Source: Adiantum capillus-veneris
Taxonomy: Eukaryota; Streptophyta; Polypodiopsida; Polypodiales; Pteridaceae
DNA: 64,000 nt
NCBI GenBank assembly: GCA_014529385.2
Contig: CM043962.1
Location: 46,009,598-46,073,597, forward strand
Reading direction: 5' to 3'
Part shown: positions 43,681 through 54,912 of the stretch, one piece after another
How the letters are laid out: every line of letters begins with the position of its first letter
How positions within the stretch are numbered: the stretch's first letter is position 1
Program-made: the position numbers and the translations under genes
Notes under the pieces: generated by a model
Database searches by the model: none
Told to the model about the DNA's origin: nothing
What the model saw: only the letters and a program-made list of their open reading frames with translations

Positions 43681-46470
43681 ATGAGTACTCCCTCCAAGAG
43701 GACAACACCCTCCCAGAGGTCCAAGAGAGCGTTCGACGAGCCTGCAGAGTCTGTTCAAACAACTCCTTCCTTGTGCCGGAATCTCCGTCTATAGCTTATG
43801 AATATCTCTCTAAAAGTGTCCCCCCTTATAGCTAAGTCTACTCGGAAAGGTATTGTGCTACCTCACCGTATCTATATGCAATGCATGTACTGCATGCATG
43901 TTAGAGTCATGGCTATGCATATGTAGGTCAATTTTGGTGCAACAAAACTAACTTTCTCCAGCTCTTATTGGTAGAATCTTCAAAGCACCTAACATTGTTA
44001 CGTTTTTTCTTCTCAGGGTCGAGGTTGCACGAGGAGTATGGCCTGAGGTGGACTTGCCACCTGACCAGTGGTTGACTGTGTTCAAGGTCCCTGAGAGGAA
44101 GAAGACGAAGGTCTTCCTTAGCATGGTTCATGACCATCTCTATGATGAATTTTTGCCTCCTCTACCAGAAAGTGTATTAGGCTGCCCCTTTCAACGGTGA
44201 ACTCATGACAAAGTTTGTTAGGGGTTTTCCTATGAAAATTGTGATGCTGCCAAAGCAGCTCTTGAAGGCCATAGGGTTGCATGGGCAATTGTCAGCGGAA
44301 TGGTATTGGAGAATGTAAAGTCGCAAAAGGGGGGCCTAAATAGAAAGGTTATGAAGTTCAAGTGTGATTATGGTGTGTCTATATAACCAAGACAAAGGGA
44401 TTGTGGTGTAGACTCCTACGGAGCTGTTGGGTCCAACCTCCCATCGAAGAATTTTGAGGTCCAATCCCAACTCGTGTACACAAAGTGGGTTGAGAAAATT
44501 GCCGATGACCTTGACCGCAAAGCCAATAAAGTTGAAGACAAGGTTGCCTCTGCTAAGGCCTTCTAGGCTGAGAAGCGTGATTTATGGCTGCATAAAAAAG
44601 GCACCCACAATACTTGTGTTCCAATTATTGCAGAGACGGAATGGCTAAGAGCAAAGTTGCGGACACTAAATGCAGCCCCAAGAGAGAATGCAGCTCTTGT
44701 CCTCCAGAAAGAAGTTGAGATTGGAGTACTCACAAGGGTGTTGATCTTGAGTGGTGTGTCATCAACTGCTAAAAATATGAAGGAGGAAGTCACTATTGTG
44801 CAGTTCGAGGCACTTTAAAGCACCCTAAACACTTTGAAAAGCCTCATAGTCCTTAGAAGTGCTTCAAAATGCCTCAAAGTGCTAAGAAGTGCTTATTAAA
44901 GCTTGTAAGGACTCCTAAGCACTTGAGGGCACTTTTAACTGCTCTTAAGTGCTTTAAAAAGCCCTTGTTAAGCACTTTGAAGCACTTTAGTGTTGAAAGA
45001 TTCCATAAAATGCTTGGAAGTGCTCGCAAGTTGCTAGAATCTAAGTGATTTACAAGGGTTTTTATCAATATTCAAGTGCTTTAAATCACTCGTAAACACT
45101 TCCAAGCACTTTCAAGCACTTTGGAAATGCCTAGAAGTGCTTTCAAATGCAAAGAAGTGCTAAAAAGTTCCTACATGTGCTTCAAAGTGCTTATAAAAGC
45201 TGTATAGTGCTTCAAAGTGCTTAGAAGTGCTCAAAATTGCTAGCATCTAAGTGATTTACTTGGATTTTTATTAGTTATCATGCACTTTGAAGTACTTTTA
45301 TGCACTTTGAAGCATTTCTAAGTACTTTGAAGTGCTCAAAAGTGCTCTCAAGTGCAATTGTGCTTAGAAGTGCTTAGATGTGCTCAAGAGTGCCTCATGG
45401 TTGATTATGCAATCTATAAGTATCTTCTGTTTTTTATTTTGTACAGACAATAGTTCAAGAAATGGAGAGGGTGCATTGTGATCTTAAAAGGCGGGCCTCT
45501 TTCATGAAGGAGGCCTACAACTTTTTCAAGCGAGAGGGCAGGGCCCTGCTTGTGCCTACCCTACCACCCAAGACTGTGTTGGGTGTTGGTATTGTGAACT
45601 GGAGGGAACTGTGTGGCACGTGGCCAAGTTCTGTCGGACATGCGGTCGGGGTTTATTACATGTTGTGTGGCCACAAGTATCATCCCTTTTTCTTTTCAAT
45701 TGTCTACACCATTGAGCTTAAATGCATTGTACCCGATTGCCAATTCGAGATACTTGCTATAGCAAAATGTTGGGCACAAGGGAATGTGTATAAGGAGCCC
45801 GTAGATAAGTTGGTGATTTCATAGAATAGGAACCAAGCTAATTTGGTATGTATACTGATGAATGTCTGCATTGTGCCAGGTCAGCAAGTGGTGGTTGACC
45901 AGGGTTGTCACCCAAGCGCTTCCACATCATTCACACATGATGTGGATGATCTCTTTGACCTGGATGTCATGCTGAGGAAGTACAAGAACTTAGAGGGCTC
46001 TACCCAAGGTTAGGTTTCTTTTTGTCTAGGTTATCTGCACATTTGTGATCCATGGTTAGAGAGATCATTATGATCATCATTTACTCGTTGATCTTCTCAC
46101 ATGCCTTTTTATTGCAAATCAAGGTATTGATATCGAGAAGCGCGAGGCTGCTAACTACTGATGGGCTCTCTTCTCCCATGAAAATCAAAACACCTATTCA
46201 TGCTCAAACTGTAGAGTCAAGCAGTGCAAATGAGGGTGTGCCGTCTGAGGAAGAAGTGTCGTTGGAGTCCAAAATGGAAGCAATGCTCCAATTTTTTGTT
46301 GAGGAGCTACATAAAAGGGAAAAAAAGCAGGTGGAAGATGGGCAAGCCCGCGACCCCAAAAAAACGTACTACCACACTCCCAGCCAAAACCCGAGCATGC
46401 AAGAAGCTTTAGCTTCTTGCAGCTTTGTAGCTTTTTCTACCATGCTATTGTATTATAAATCGTCGACATA
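43681..46470 (+). pseudogene. N-terminal exons of the cargo gene
   Basis: An ATG at 43681 starts a Ser/Thr/Lys-rich segment (MSTPSKRTTPSQRSKRAF) interrupted by a TAG at 43792. A plausible donor AAAG/GTATTG lies at 43850 and an acceptor TTTCTTCTCAG ends at 44016. Then come VWPEVDLPPDQWLTVFKV..., a coiled-coil-like part (IADDLDRKANKVEDKVASAK, about 44500-44560), and an exon starting near 45443 after TTTTGTACAG (MERVHCDLKRRASFMKEAY). Further pieces lie at 45880-46010 and 46130-46470 with acidic and charged sequence. I recognise no enzyme domain here. The exon order is inferred from splice-like sites. Confidence 0.4.
44815..45405. repeat. dense AAGTGCTT/AAGCACTT motif array
   Basis: The 8-mer AAGTGCTT, its complement and one-base variants recur dozens of times in both orientations at irregular spacing. 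The array lies in what would be an intron of the cargo gene. Confidence 0.85.
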
Positions 46471-46522
46471 ATATATAAGGGCTTTTTCTCAGTTTCTGTG
46501 CAGTGTCTTAATTTCATTTGTT

Positions 46523-47348
46523 TTGACCATTTCGTGTTATGTAGTTAAAATTCGTGTGGTTGGCTCAAAATTCCAACCATCCACAAATGAGGTAGAGCAA
46601 ATTGAGCGCAAAGTGTTTATTCGCTTTGGATGCGTCATTGGCAATCGAGATTTAGCAGTCATTGTTGACTTCAACAATATGCTTGTGTACGTGCACGAGA
46701 TCCAAAAAAATAGTCTACCCCGGATGTGTCAATGCTATACTTTAGCAGAATAGCTGGAGATGAAAACATCAACTATTACATGCAGAATGATGAAGAGGTA
46801 TTCTTACTTGCATTGAGTCAGGTAGCAGAGGTGTTTCTGTGGACCTTGCGCACTCACCGAAACTTAGAAAGATCTATTGACAAGTGCATGAACCAGGGCA
46901 AAAGATGCCTAAGTGGCTGGCTCTCACAGGGTGCTTGCCATGTTAGTAGTTGGAAATTTGATAACCCTCCAAGGCCAATGTACTTCAAAAAGTTAGAAAC
47001 CTTTTGGTATCGTTTCCCTCAGTTCAATAAGTCAAACACATTAGTGCTAGATGATTCTTTGTATAAAATGTACTTCCATGATCTAGCATGCTATGTCATT
47101 TTACATGGCTTAGAGAATCAGGATGAGAGACAATGGGAGAAGTTTATGAAAGAGGATGTGGTGGCATTTTTTTAGGAGTGGGCTGAAAGTGTTGACAGGG
47201 TGAAAGATGTCAGTGAGTGTCTATTTGATGCAAGGAACGAGACACTTGCACAATGAAATTGGGAGATTGTCACTAAAAATGTACAGAGCAAGGAAGGAAT
47301 TGATACTCTAGACTTGCCAAAGATTCCAAGAAGTAAAAAATGGCCATA
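46523..47348 (+). pseudogene. FCP1/NIF-like (HAD phosphatase-type) domain
   Basis: The first frame has LAVIVDFNNMLVYV, the position of the HAD catalytic DxDx(T/V) motif. Here it is DFN, like the DxNG variant I associate with plant FCP1-homology proteins. After a frame change near 46740 the second frame has NINYYMQNDEEVFLL, VAEVFLWTLRTHRNLE (the W(T/S).R block) and CLSGWLSQGACHVSSWKFDN. It continues with PMYFKKLETFW and SNTLVLDDSLYKMYF, which is the conserved LDDSP.K block. It ends in stops at 47173 and 47254 and tails out near 47348. The domain order is right for NIF. The missing second Asp suggests no catalysis even before decay. Confidence 0.7.
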
Positions 47349-47739
47349 ATAGCTCGAGCATAATCGACACCTTGTGTAGCTAGTTATTGTCTCCCTGTCA
47401 TAATGGTTGAAAAACCATTCTACATATACACGAATTCTTTTGTGTCAAATATACACAAATGTAACTAGTATGTAATATACACAAATACTTGTGTCCATGC
47501 CTATCTTATTTTTATCTTAAGGTGCTATGAAGTGCTAACCAAGTGCTCTAAAAACTTTATGTGGTCAAGTGGTAATAATGTGCATGTTTGGACCTCTACC
47601 TCATCCATTTTTTTTCTCTCTTTTGAACTTGATGTTGTGGTCTATGGTTCTTGATTTTTTTTATGAAGTCTTAAGTGCTATTTTAATCTATGTATATAAA
47701 AAGGGTGTTTGAGGTGGTGATGGCCCAAATCCTGTCAAG

Positions 47740-48470
47740 TGGATCTAAAGTGCTAGAAATTGGTAGAAAGTCGCTTGAACAAAGCTAGCCCACTGCCTGT
47801 AAAGTGGATCTTAAGTATTGGATAGTGGTTGAAAGTACCAAACAAGTACTAGCCCAATGCCTGTAAAGTGATCTAAAGTGCTGGAAATTAGTAGAAAGTC
47901 CCTAACAAAATCTTGCCTAGTGCCTATTAAGTGTTGTTAAGTGGTGGAAAGTCCCTAACAAGTGCTAGCCTTTTTTGTGTCAAGTGGATCTAAAGAGATG
48001 GAAAGTTGTGGAAAGTCCCTGGATCTAAAGTGTTGGAAAGTGGTGGAAAGTCCCTAACAAGTGCTAGCCTAGTGCTTGTCTAGTGGATCCTAAGTGTTGA
48101 AAAGTGGTAGAAAGTCCCTAACAAGTGCTAGCACAGTGCTTGTGGATCCTAAGTGCTGAAAAGTGGTAGAAAGTCCCTAACCAGTGTTTGTGGATCTAAA
48201 GTGCTGAAAAGTCCCTTACAAGTGCTACCACAGTGCCTGTCAAGTGGATCTAAAGTGGTGGAAAGTCCCTAACAAGTGCTAGCCCAGTGCCTATCAAGTG
48301 GATCTAAAGTGTTGGAAAGTGGTGGAAAGTCCCTAACAAGTGCTAGTCCAGTGTCTGTTAAAAGACTCTTAAGTACTGGAAAGTTGCTAACAAATGCTAG
48401 CTAGTGCCTTTCAAGTGGATCTGAAGTGTTAGAAAGTCTCTAACAAGTGGTTTAGTGTTTTGGAAGAGAG
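47740..48470. repeat. minisatellite, unit about 60-65 bp
   Basis: About ten imperfect copies of a unit built from GTCCCTAACAAGTGCTAGCC, CAGTGCCTGTCAAGTGG and ATCTAAAGTGTTGGAAAGTG, with partial copies and deletions. It shares the AAGTGCT core with the arrays at 44815 and 49960. Confidence 0.88.
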
Positions 48471-48496
48471 CTAAAAACTAATCACATAGATAGAGC

Positions 48497-49960
48497 TTAC
48501 AAGTTCTCCTCTAGGGGCATGCTATTATAGATTCGTTCATATACACCAGTTGACTGTTCATATACATTAGGCTCCCCTTCCATTGGGCACATTCTGAACC
48601 TGATGTATTGCACTAGGTGGGAGTAAATAAGAGCAATGGGCTTGTTGTCCAAAATCACATAGGTATTGTCTCGCCCATTTACCTTGTCATAAAATAGTCC
48701 CTCAACAACAAATGATTTTTTCTTAATATGGTTGTGCCATTCATTCCTTTCATAGCTCTTAGTCAAGCGCTTTGTCTTAGTGCACTTGAGGATGTAGCAG
48801 TCTACATCTGGCTCCTTTGCAGCCACTGCAAAGTTCTAGCCAACCATCAAAGCATAGATGAGGTCCTTGTGGTGGCCAACATATATGGGGGCATATTCAT
48901 CCTCATCATCGTTGGATGCTACACTATCGTTTTGATCCTTGAATATGGGTTGTATTTGCATGTACTCCCACCCCTCCACATGGTCTTTGTTTGCGCATCT
49001 CCTCCATTGAACTTTCATGCACACATGGCAAAAGCAAGACAATAGTCTGGACCTTAGCCCGTACATATTTGCTTGGCTATAGCCATTGACACAATGAAAA
49101 GATTGAGACCCTTTGATTTGCATTCAATCCACTATGTGTCTCTGTCTACATCACCAAGCTTGACCTCCCAGAATAAACAATCGACTTTCTTGATTATCTA
49201 CGGTTCTTGTTTTTGAAAGGTTGCATTGAAGAATGCAACCACAGTTGAAGCGTTATGCAACACCCATCCATCAGGTTTCAGTTGCTCATGTGTGAGTGCT
49301 CTTTTTAGCACTACACCAGCCCCTCATGTTCACCCTTCCCATGGCCAGAAACAAAGAAATTGTGCATCATCTCGACGCCAGTCATATTGAAGTAGCATGC
49401 TACAAAATAGAATAGCCATCTTGCTTTCAATTGTGAAGCAACACCATCAGATCAAACCCAGTGTCACTTGATACTATAGCCTTGACGTTTTAGCCACTCA
49501 TTGTGTAATAGAAAACAATGTTGCACAAACAAAATGTCATGTATCTTGTCATTAAAAATGTAGAAGTGGGTCGTCTTTTGAATGGCAACAAAAGCGCATC
49601 ACGTAATTATGAAATGTGAACGAAATTGTGACTTGAGTTGACTACCAATGCATTAATTGAATCTCATTCTGCACCTTGAAGGAGTAATTCTCTGCAAAAT
49701 CCACTACAAACACCACTACGTCATCAGGAAAGTTATCCAAACACTCCTTAAATTGCTAAGCATGCCATCTGTACTTGTAGTTGTGTTTGGTAAAGTTCTC
49801 AATTTGCTTTGAAGCAAGGAAATGAAACTCATCGGACTAATCTGGCAAACCATGAGGTCTTTTTGAGCTTTTCTTATATCTGTCTTGTCCACTTCTTGTA
49901 CAGGAACCTCCTCAAAAAGCTTCATAGTCATCAAAGAGATGCCATCATTTCAGAAGCATT
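48497..49960 (-). pseudogene. transposase of a poorly characterised DNA transposon family
   Basis: Reading the minus strand across frameshifts gives, in order: IENFTKHNYKYRWHA (about 49800), then DDVVVFVVDFAENYSF followed by KVQNEIQ (49733 downward). HW..TQVTI and SDGVASQLKARWLFYF (about 49440) follow, then HNFFVSGHGKGEHEG (about 49362-49319) and VLKRALTHEQLKPDGW. The C-terminal part comprises 49123-48836 (GYSQANMYGLRSR, FCHVC) and 48826-48497 (KSFVVEGLFYDKVNG, ALIYSHLVQYIRF). The spaced D(FAENY), D(SDG) and acidic GHGKG..EG are consistent with an RNase H-fold DDE/D transposase. I recall similar unnamed proteins in plants and animals. One base is lost after the GHGKG motif, and several stops are present. 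Confidence 0.6.
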
Positions 49961-50165
49961 TATTAGCATTTTGAAGCACTTGATAGATGTGGAAAGCACT
50001 AAGAAGAATTCTGAAATACAAATATACTTAAAACACTTACAACCTCTCAAAGGCACTTAGAAGCACATAGAGTCCTTCACAAGCACTTGAAAGTAATTAG
50101 AATCATTTAAAAGCATAAGCACTCTGAAGCAATCTAAAGCACTTGGAATCACTTTGAAGCACTTG
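49960..50165. repeat. AAGCACTT motif array, right side
   Basis: AAGCACTT, GAAGCACTTG and related 8-mers recur about ten times, matching the vocabulary of 44815-45405. Confidence 0.75.
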
Positions 50166-50551
50166 ACCAACTCAAAATCTATCATAAAAACCTAATATCT
50201 ACTTTCCCAAATGATTTTATCATATTAAAATGATCATTTAATATAGGGAAAATACCAGGGGAGCAAAGGCTGGATATTGGAAAGGCTGCCAGACCGGTTT
50301 CAACAGGGGATCCAAAAGAGGAGAACTCGGGATCCAAATGGGGATGGTCTGCTAAATATCAAAGTACATCAATGTCTTTAAAAGACCTCTAGGTTTAACT
50401 CCATTAAGACTTCCATAGGGCAAAGTTCCAAATTTTTACTCTAAAAGTCCTAGGCCATGGGAACTGCTCTTAGTGACTAAAGTGCTGAATGCTAAAGTCA
50501 ACAAAGTGGCTACAACAAGAAGACAAGAGAGTGGGCGAGCTGGGATGAGAC

Positions 50552-50594
<43 letters not shown>

Positions 50595-51830
50595 GATTAC
50601 CTTTACACCTAAAAGCAAATAGGACACATGTCAGGCATGCAACAAAACCCCCAATTGAGCTTGAATCCTCTTGGATGGACAAAGAGGTGGATCAATGACG
50701 ATTGAGCTAGTATAAATTCAATTTCTTATTTTAGAAATTCTTGATAAGATAACCAATGAGAATTAATCTCCCAAAAAGACTATTGGACACTCAAAAGGTC
50801 CAATGAGAAATAAGCAGCCCACAAATTTTCTTAATTCCTGTTCGCCAAAAGACTAAAAGGTCCAATAAGAATTTAGATAATTAAATTAATTATCTTACCT
50901 TTTTGAAAAAGGGAAAAAGGGTGGACACTTGTCACAAGGCTCTTGACTTGGCATCTCAAATGCTATTGGCTAAGCGTTTCAAGGGCCAATAGGGAGCCAT
51001 CATGAGTAAAAAGCTTTCTCAAATACTATTGGCTAAGATTTTCAAGGGTCGATAGGATGCCAGGAAGAGTAAATTGGAGAATGGGTCGCCCAAGAAGAGA
51101 GAGAAGCCTCACCTTTTCCTAACACAATCACACACACACTCAAACAACTCATGTGTAGAGCAAGAAAGTCATCTCCAAGCTTTAATGGAAAGCTCATCTT
51201 CTTCTCCAAGTTTTGAGAATGGAGGCCTACACCAACAACTCTTGGATATGGAATGCAAATCCAACCAATAGCCAAGCTTCAAGGCCATGATTCTCTCCTC
51301 AATTATCTAATTACTAAGCTAAGCTAAGCTACAAGATTAATTAAGTGAGGAAATACTTCTTTCTCGTAAGAATACTTCTTCTTCCTCTACATCTAGTCTC
51401 ATACCCTGCTAGCTCTCACCATCTTCAAAGGTGTGTGAGGTCTTGGGTCTGAGACCACGAGGGAATTGATGTTATGTGTTATCACGTGTAAGTTTGGTGC
51501 ATGAATCTTCCATATTCATTGCACCAACGAGTTTTTACCAAGGAACACAATTGTATTGTACAATGTCTCTCTTAATGGGAGAAGCTATAATACAAATGCC
51601 TAATGGAGGGGCGATCGCATGTAAATCCGGTCCTCAATAGTTGTCAATTGTTCTATTTCTCTCCCTCTTTCAAGTATTGTTATGACAAACTAATTAGGTG
51701 TTATGCTAATGATGCTATCTCCAACCAAGCACTCTTCTATGCTCATTAGGAGCTTGCTCTTAATGAAATGCTCACTATGTTAAGTTATTTTCTGCTATTT
51801 ACAAGCTATTTAGACCATTAAATGTTACCT
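50166..51830. other. no gene; may include the 5' LTR of the downstream gypsy element
   Basis: A (CA)20 tract lies at 50554-50593. The sequence ends in a PBS at 51831, so the LTR must end just before. Its start could not be placed, because the first bases after the pol end of this element (TGTAAGCACC at 56350) do not recur clearly here. Confidence 0.4.
50554..50593. repeat. (AC)20 microsatellite
   Basis: Uninterrupted dinucleotide run. Confidence 0.97.
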
Positions 51831-52245
51831 TGGTATCAAAGCTATCGGTTTCTCTTTTATTGCTCAAGAAGAGAGGTCATCAAGCTTGCTACAAACGGTT
51901 GGTATTATTAATCACATGAGGGTAAGTAGAATAGGGATTTATTATCCTTGAGGTGTGCATGCTTTGTGCAGTTAACGGGGTATCACCGTCGCGAGCTATG
52001 GTCTTAATAATGGAGTCCCAAGGGGCTTGCCTACGGATTAACCATTATTGAGTTATTAGAAGCTTGACAAGCACCGATGCCGACCGGGCTATGATAAACC
52101 CTCTCTTCTATTCCTTGCAATTAATGATATTTCGAGCCACGGGTATAGATGCTTGAGTGCTTATCTTTGAAGGTAAAGAGGAGTAGCAACTAGGGCTTGA
52201 AGTGCCAAAGTACAAGTAAAAAATTACACCTAAAACTTAGTTAGA

Positions 52246-53090
52246 ATGGCTGACAATAGTAGAGAGAGTGAAATTAATGTTGATGGCTTTGATTTTGCTA
52301 ATGATCAAGCTACTAATGATGCTCCTATGCTTGTGAACTGTCTAGTTACTAGGCTTCAACAAGCCATGGGCAACCCATCCCTCTAAGGTGAAGTGCAACA
52401 GCAATTAGGCATCCATGGGATTCTTTAATCTCCTCACCTAGAAGAGGGAGTGCCTATAAAAGCTCTTAGTGAGATTTCTAAAAGAGGGCTCTCTACAATG
52501 AGAGAAGAGGAGGACCCATACGAAGGGCTCAAAAGCTTACAAGTTGATGAGGCAACTCCCTCATAAAGAAGAGCCCAAATCTCCATGGTAGAGCTCCCAC
52601 CAAAAGAATGAGAAAGAAGTGAATCTCCCGCCATCTCGACAGAGATGGCACCACAAAGATGGCGGGCAAAACGCTCTCCAACACCCCTAGACGGAGAAGA
52701 CCATCACATAGTCCTTCTCACCATAATTCAAAGAAGGAAGAAAGGAAGTATGAGAAGAAAAAGGTGAGAAAGAGGTCACCCTCTTCTCCATTGTCATCAT
52801 CCTCATCCTCTTCTGAAGGAAGTTATGGTGCTCCCAAAGAACTCAAAAGGAGAGGCCATAGGAAATCCTATGCCGCTTGGTAGAGGTCGTCCAAGCTCAA
52901 ACAATTCAAGGAGGGAGGAAAGAGTATCTGTTCTCTTACCTACTATGGAAAAGGGCATGCTTATCGTGCTTGCCCACAAAAGAACACACGCAATGGACCT
53001 CCTAGATCTTCCATAGTTGAAGTTCAAGAAGAAGATGCTCATCGCAAAGGATCTCCTCTATGCCATGCTTGGGAAAAGGTAAGAGAACAT
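52246..53090 (+). pseudogene. gypsy gag relic
   Basis: ATG at 52246 (MADNSRESEINVDGFDFAN). The frame is broken repeatedly. A Ser/Arg-rich part lies near 52700-52860. A degenerate zinc knuckle near 52925-52980 reads CSLTYYGKGHAYRAC, where the second Cys of the CCHC pattern is Tyr. Stops occur near 52384, 52427 and 52563. Confidence 0.6.
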
Positions 53091-53575
53091 GATGCTTTCA
53101 TTCTCTTTGACAATGGCTCTACTCACAATTTCATATCCATGGAGTTGGCCACTAATCTAGGAATCCAAGCCTTTGAGATGGGAGATACCTTACTAGCCGA
53201 TGGCTCTTTCAAGGGAGAAGAAGTCTCAGTTACTCCCTTAATTGGGAAATTGAGGCTTCATGTCCAAAACTATGTGGACAAAGAGGATTTCTTCATCTCT
53301 CCCCTTAAGCATGAGGATGTAATCCTAGGTGCACCATGGTTTGATTGCATGGTAGCCAACATCAACTTCCTTGAAAGGAAAATTTACTTTAAGTACAAGG
53401 ACAAACACATCTACATATATGCTAACGAGTCAGGTAACACTATACCTCTTATACATAGGCAAGCTTTTGGTAAGTCAATAAAGAGCTCTATTTCCGTGTA
53501 CATGATATTTGTAAAAAACTCTCAAAATGAACCTAATGTTTGTCAAATAAAAATAAAGGGCATAAAAAAGAATTA
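53091..53575 (+). pseudogene. gypsy aspartic protease
   Basis: The frame reads FILFDNGSTHNFIS, the position of the usual FDSGATHNFIS, so Asp is kept and the following Ser is Asn. It continues through GEEVSVTPL and VILGAPWFDCM, typical of the plant gypsy protease C-terminal half, to a stop at 53573. Confidence 0.75.
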
Positions 53576-53599
53576 GGGTTATCTAATTTCCTTAATGAA

Positions 53600-54910
53600 T
53601 TCTAAGATGTTTTTATTGACAACATCCCTAACGAATTGCTTCCAAAACGAGGGGATGATGACCATGCAATTGAGCTTCTTCTAGGAAGCTCACTACCTAA
53701 TAAACCTCCTTATCAAGTTTTCTCAAGCTTAACAAGAGGAAATTATGTGGCAAGTGCATGAGTTGGTTGAGAAAGGAATGGTTAGGCCTAGTTCATCTCA
53801 TTTTGTTCACCAGTTTTATTAGTGCAAAAGAAAGATGGCACATGTCGTATGTGTGTCGACTATAGAGCACTAAATAGGATCGCTATCTAAAATAGGTTTC
53901 CCGTTCCGCGGGTAGAAGACCTATTTGATAATTTACAAGGATCGTCCTACTTCATTAGGATTTACCTAAAAAGTGGCTATCACCAAATAAGGATAGTGGA
54001 TCAAGACATTGTAAAGACCGCATTTCGCACTATGTTTGGTCTCTACGAATTCATTTTCATGCCTTTTGGCTTGACCAATGCACCGGCTACATTCAATCGC
54101 ATGATGGAGAAGCTCTTTAGGCCTCACCGCAGTTACACTGGTTCTTTGATGATATAATCATCTACTCCAATTCCTTGGACAAACACAAACAGCACCTCCA
54201 GGTAATTTTTCAAGTTCTGGAGAGAATAAGCTTTACATAAATCAGAAGAAAAGTGAATTTTTCTTACAAGAGATTCAGTATTTAGGTCATATTATCTCTA
54301 AATATGGCATCCAAATGGATCCATCAAAAGTAATAAAAGAATGACCTAATCCAAAGAATCTGCATGAATTAAGAAGCTTTATAGGTATGTGTGCATACTA
54401 TAGACGCTTCATAGAAAAATTCTCACTCATAACAGGACCATTGCATGACCTAACAAAAAAGAACGTTAAGTATGCATGGTCTACCAAGGAGAACACTGCT
54501 TTTGAAAAGCTTAAAGAGAAGCTTATCTCTCAACCTGTGCTTACACTACCCGATCTCTCAAAGCCATTTGAGGTCCAATGTGACGCTTGTGGTAATTGCC
54601 TTGGAGCTATTTTGCTCCAAGAATGGCATGCCATAGCCAATGAAAGTCGAAGGCTCGACCCCGTTGAGCAAGCTCTAGGCATATATGAAAAGGAACTCCT
54701 CCCAGTTCTACATTCCTTAAACACGTGGAAGCACTACTTATTGGTGACTCCTTTCATTTATCACCAATGCCTCAAGTACTTCATGACGCAGAGACCAAGC
54801 TCTCCGACAAACAAATGAGGTGGGCAAATTTCCTTTCACAATTTCATTTTCATATTGCTCACATTGTTGGCAAGCATAACCAAGTAGCTCATCACTCTCA
54901 AGACACTCGA
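53600..54910 (+). pseudogene. gypsy reverse transcriptase and RNase H
   Basis: RT is read across at least five frame breaks: [42 protein letters not shown]. The catalytic FLDDI region is disrupted at about 54135-54160. From 54387 one frame covers the connection and RNase H (YYRRFIEKFS, FEVQCDACGNCLGAIL, KELLPVLHSLNTWKHY). A frame shift follows, with KQMRWANFLSQFHFHIAH and GKHNQVA before integrase. Confidence 0.85.
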
Positions 54911-54912
54911 GA

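Larger units (their letters stand above)
43476..50170. mobile_element. putative composite DNA transposon with an FCP1/NIF-like cargo gene
   Basis: It contains a plus-strand multi-exon relic ending in an FCP1/NIF-like domain (43681-47348) and a convergent minus-strand transposase relic (48497-49960). AAGTGCTT-type repeats lie at 44815-45405 and 49960-50165, and a minisatellite lies between the genes. The shared repeat vocabulary on both sides argues for one unit. Terminal inverted repeats and target duplications were not found, and the left end may have been cut by LTR C, so the extent is an estimate. Confidence 0.45.

Noticed and set aside
47740-48470. Possible CRISPR array, because repeats alternate with short unique-looking pieces
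   Set aside because: Units are degenerate and contiguous, with no identical repeats around unique spacers. The setting is a plant transposon; it is a minisatellite.
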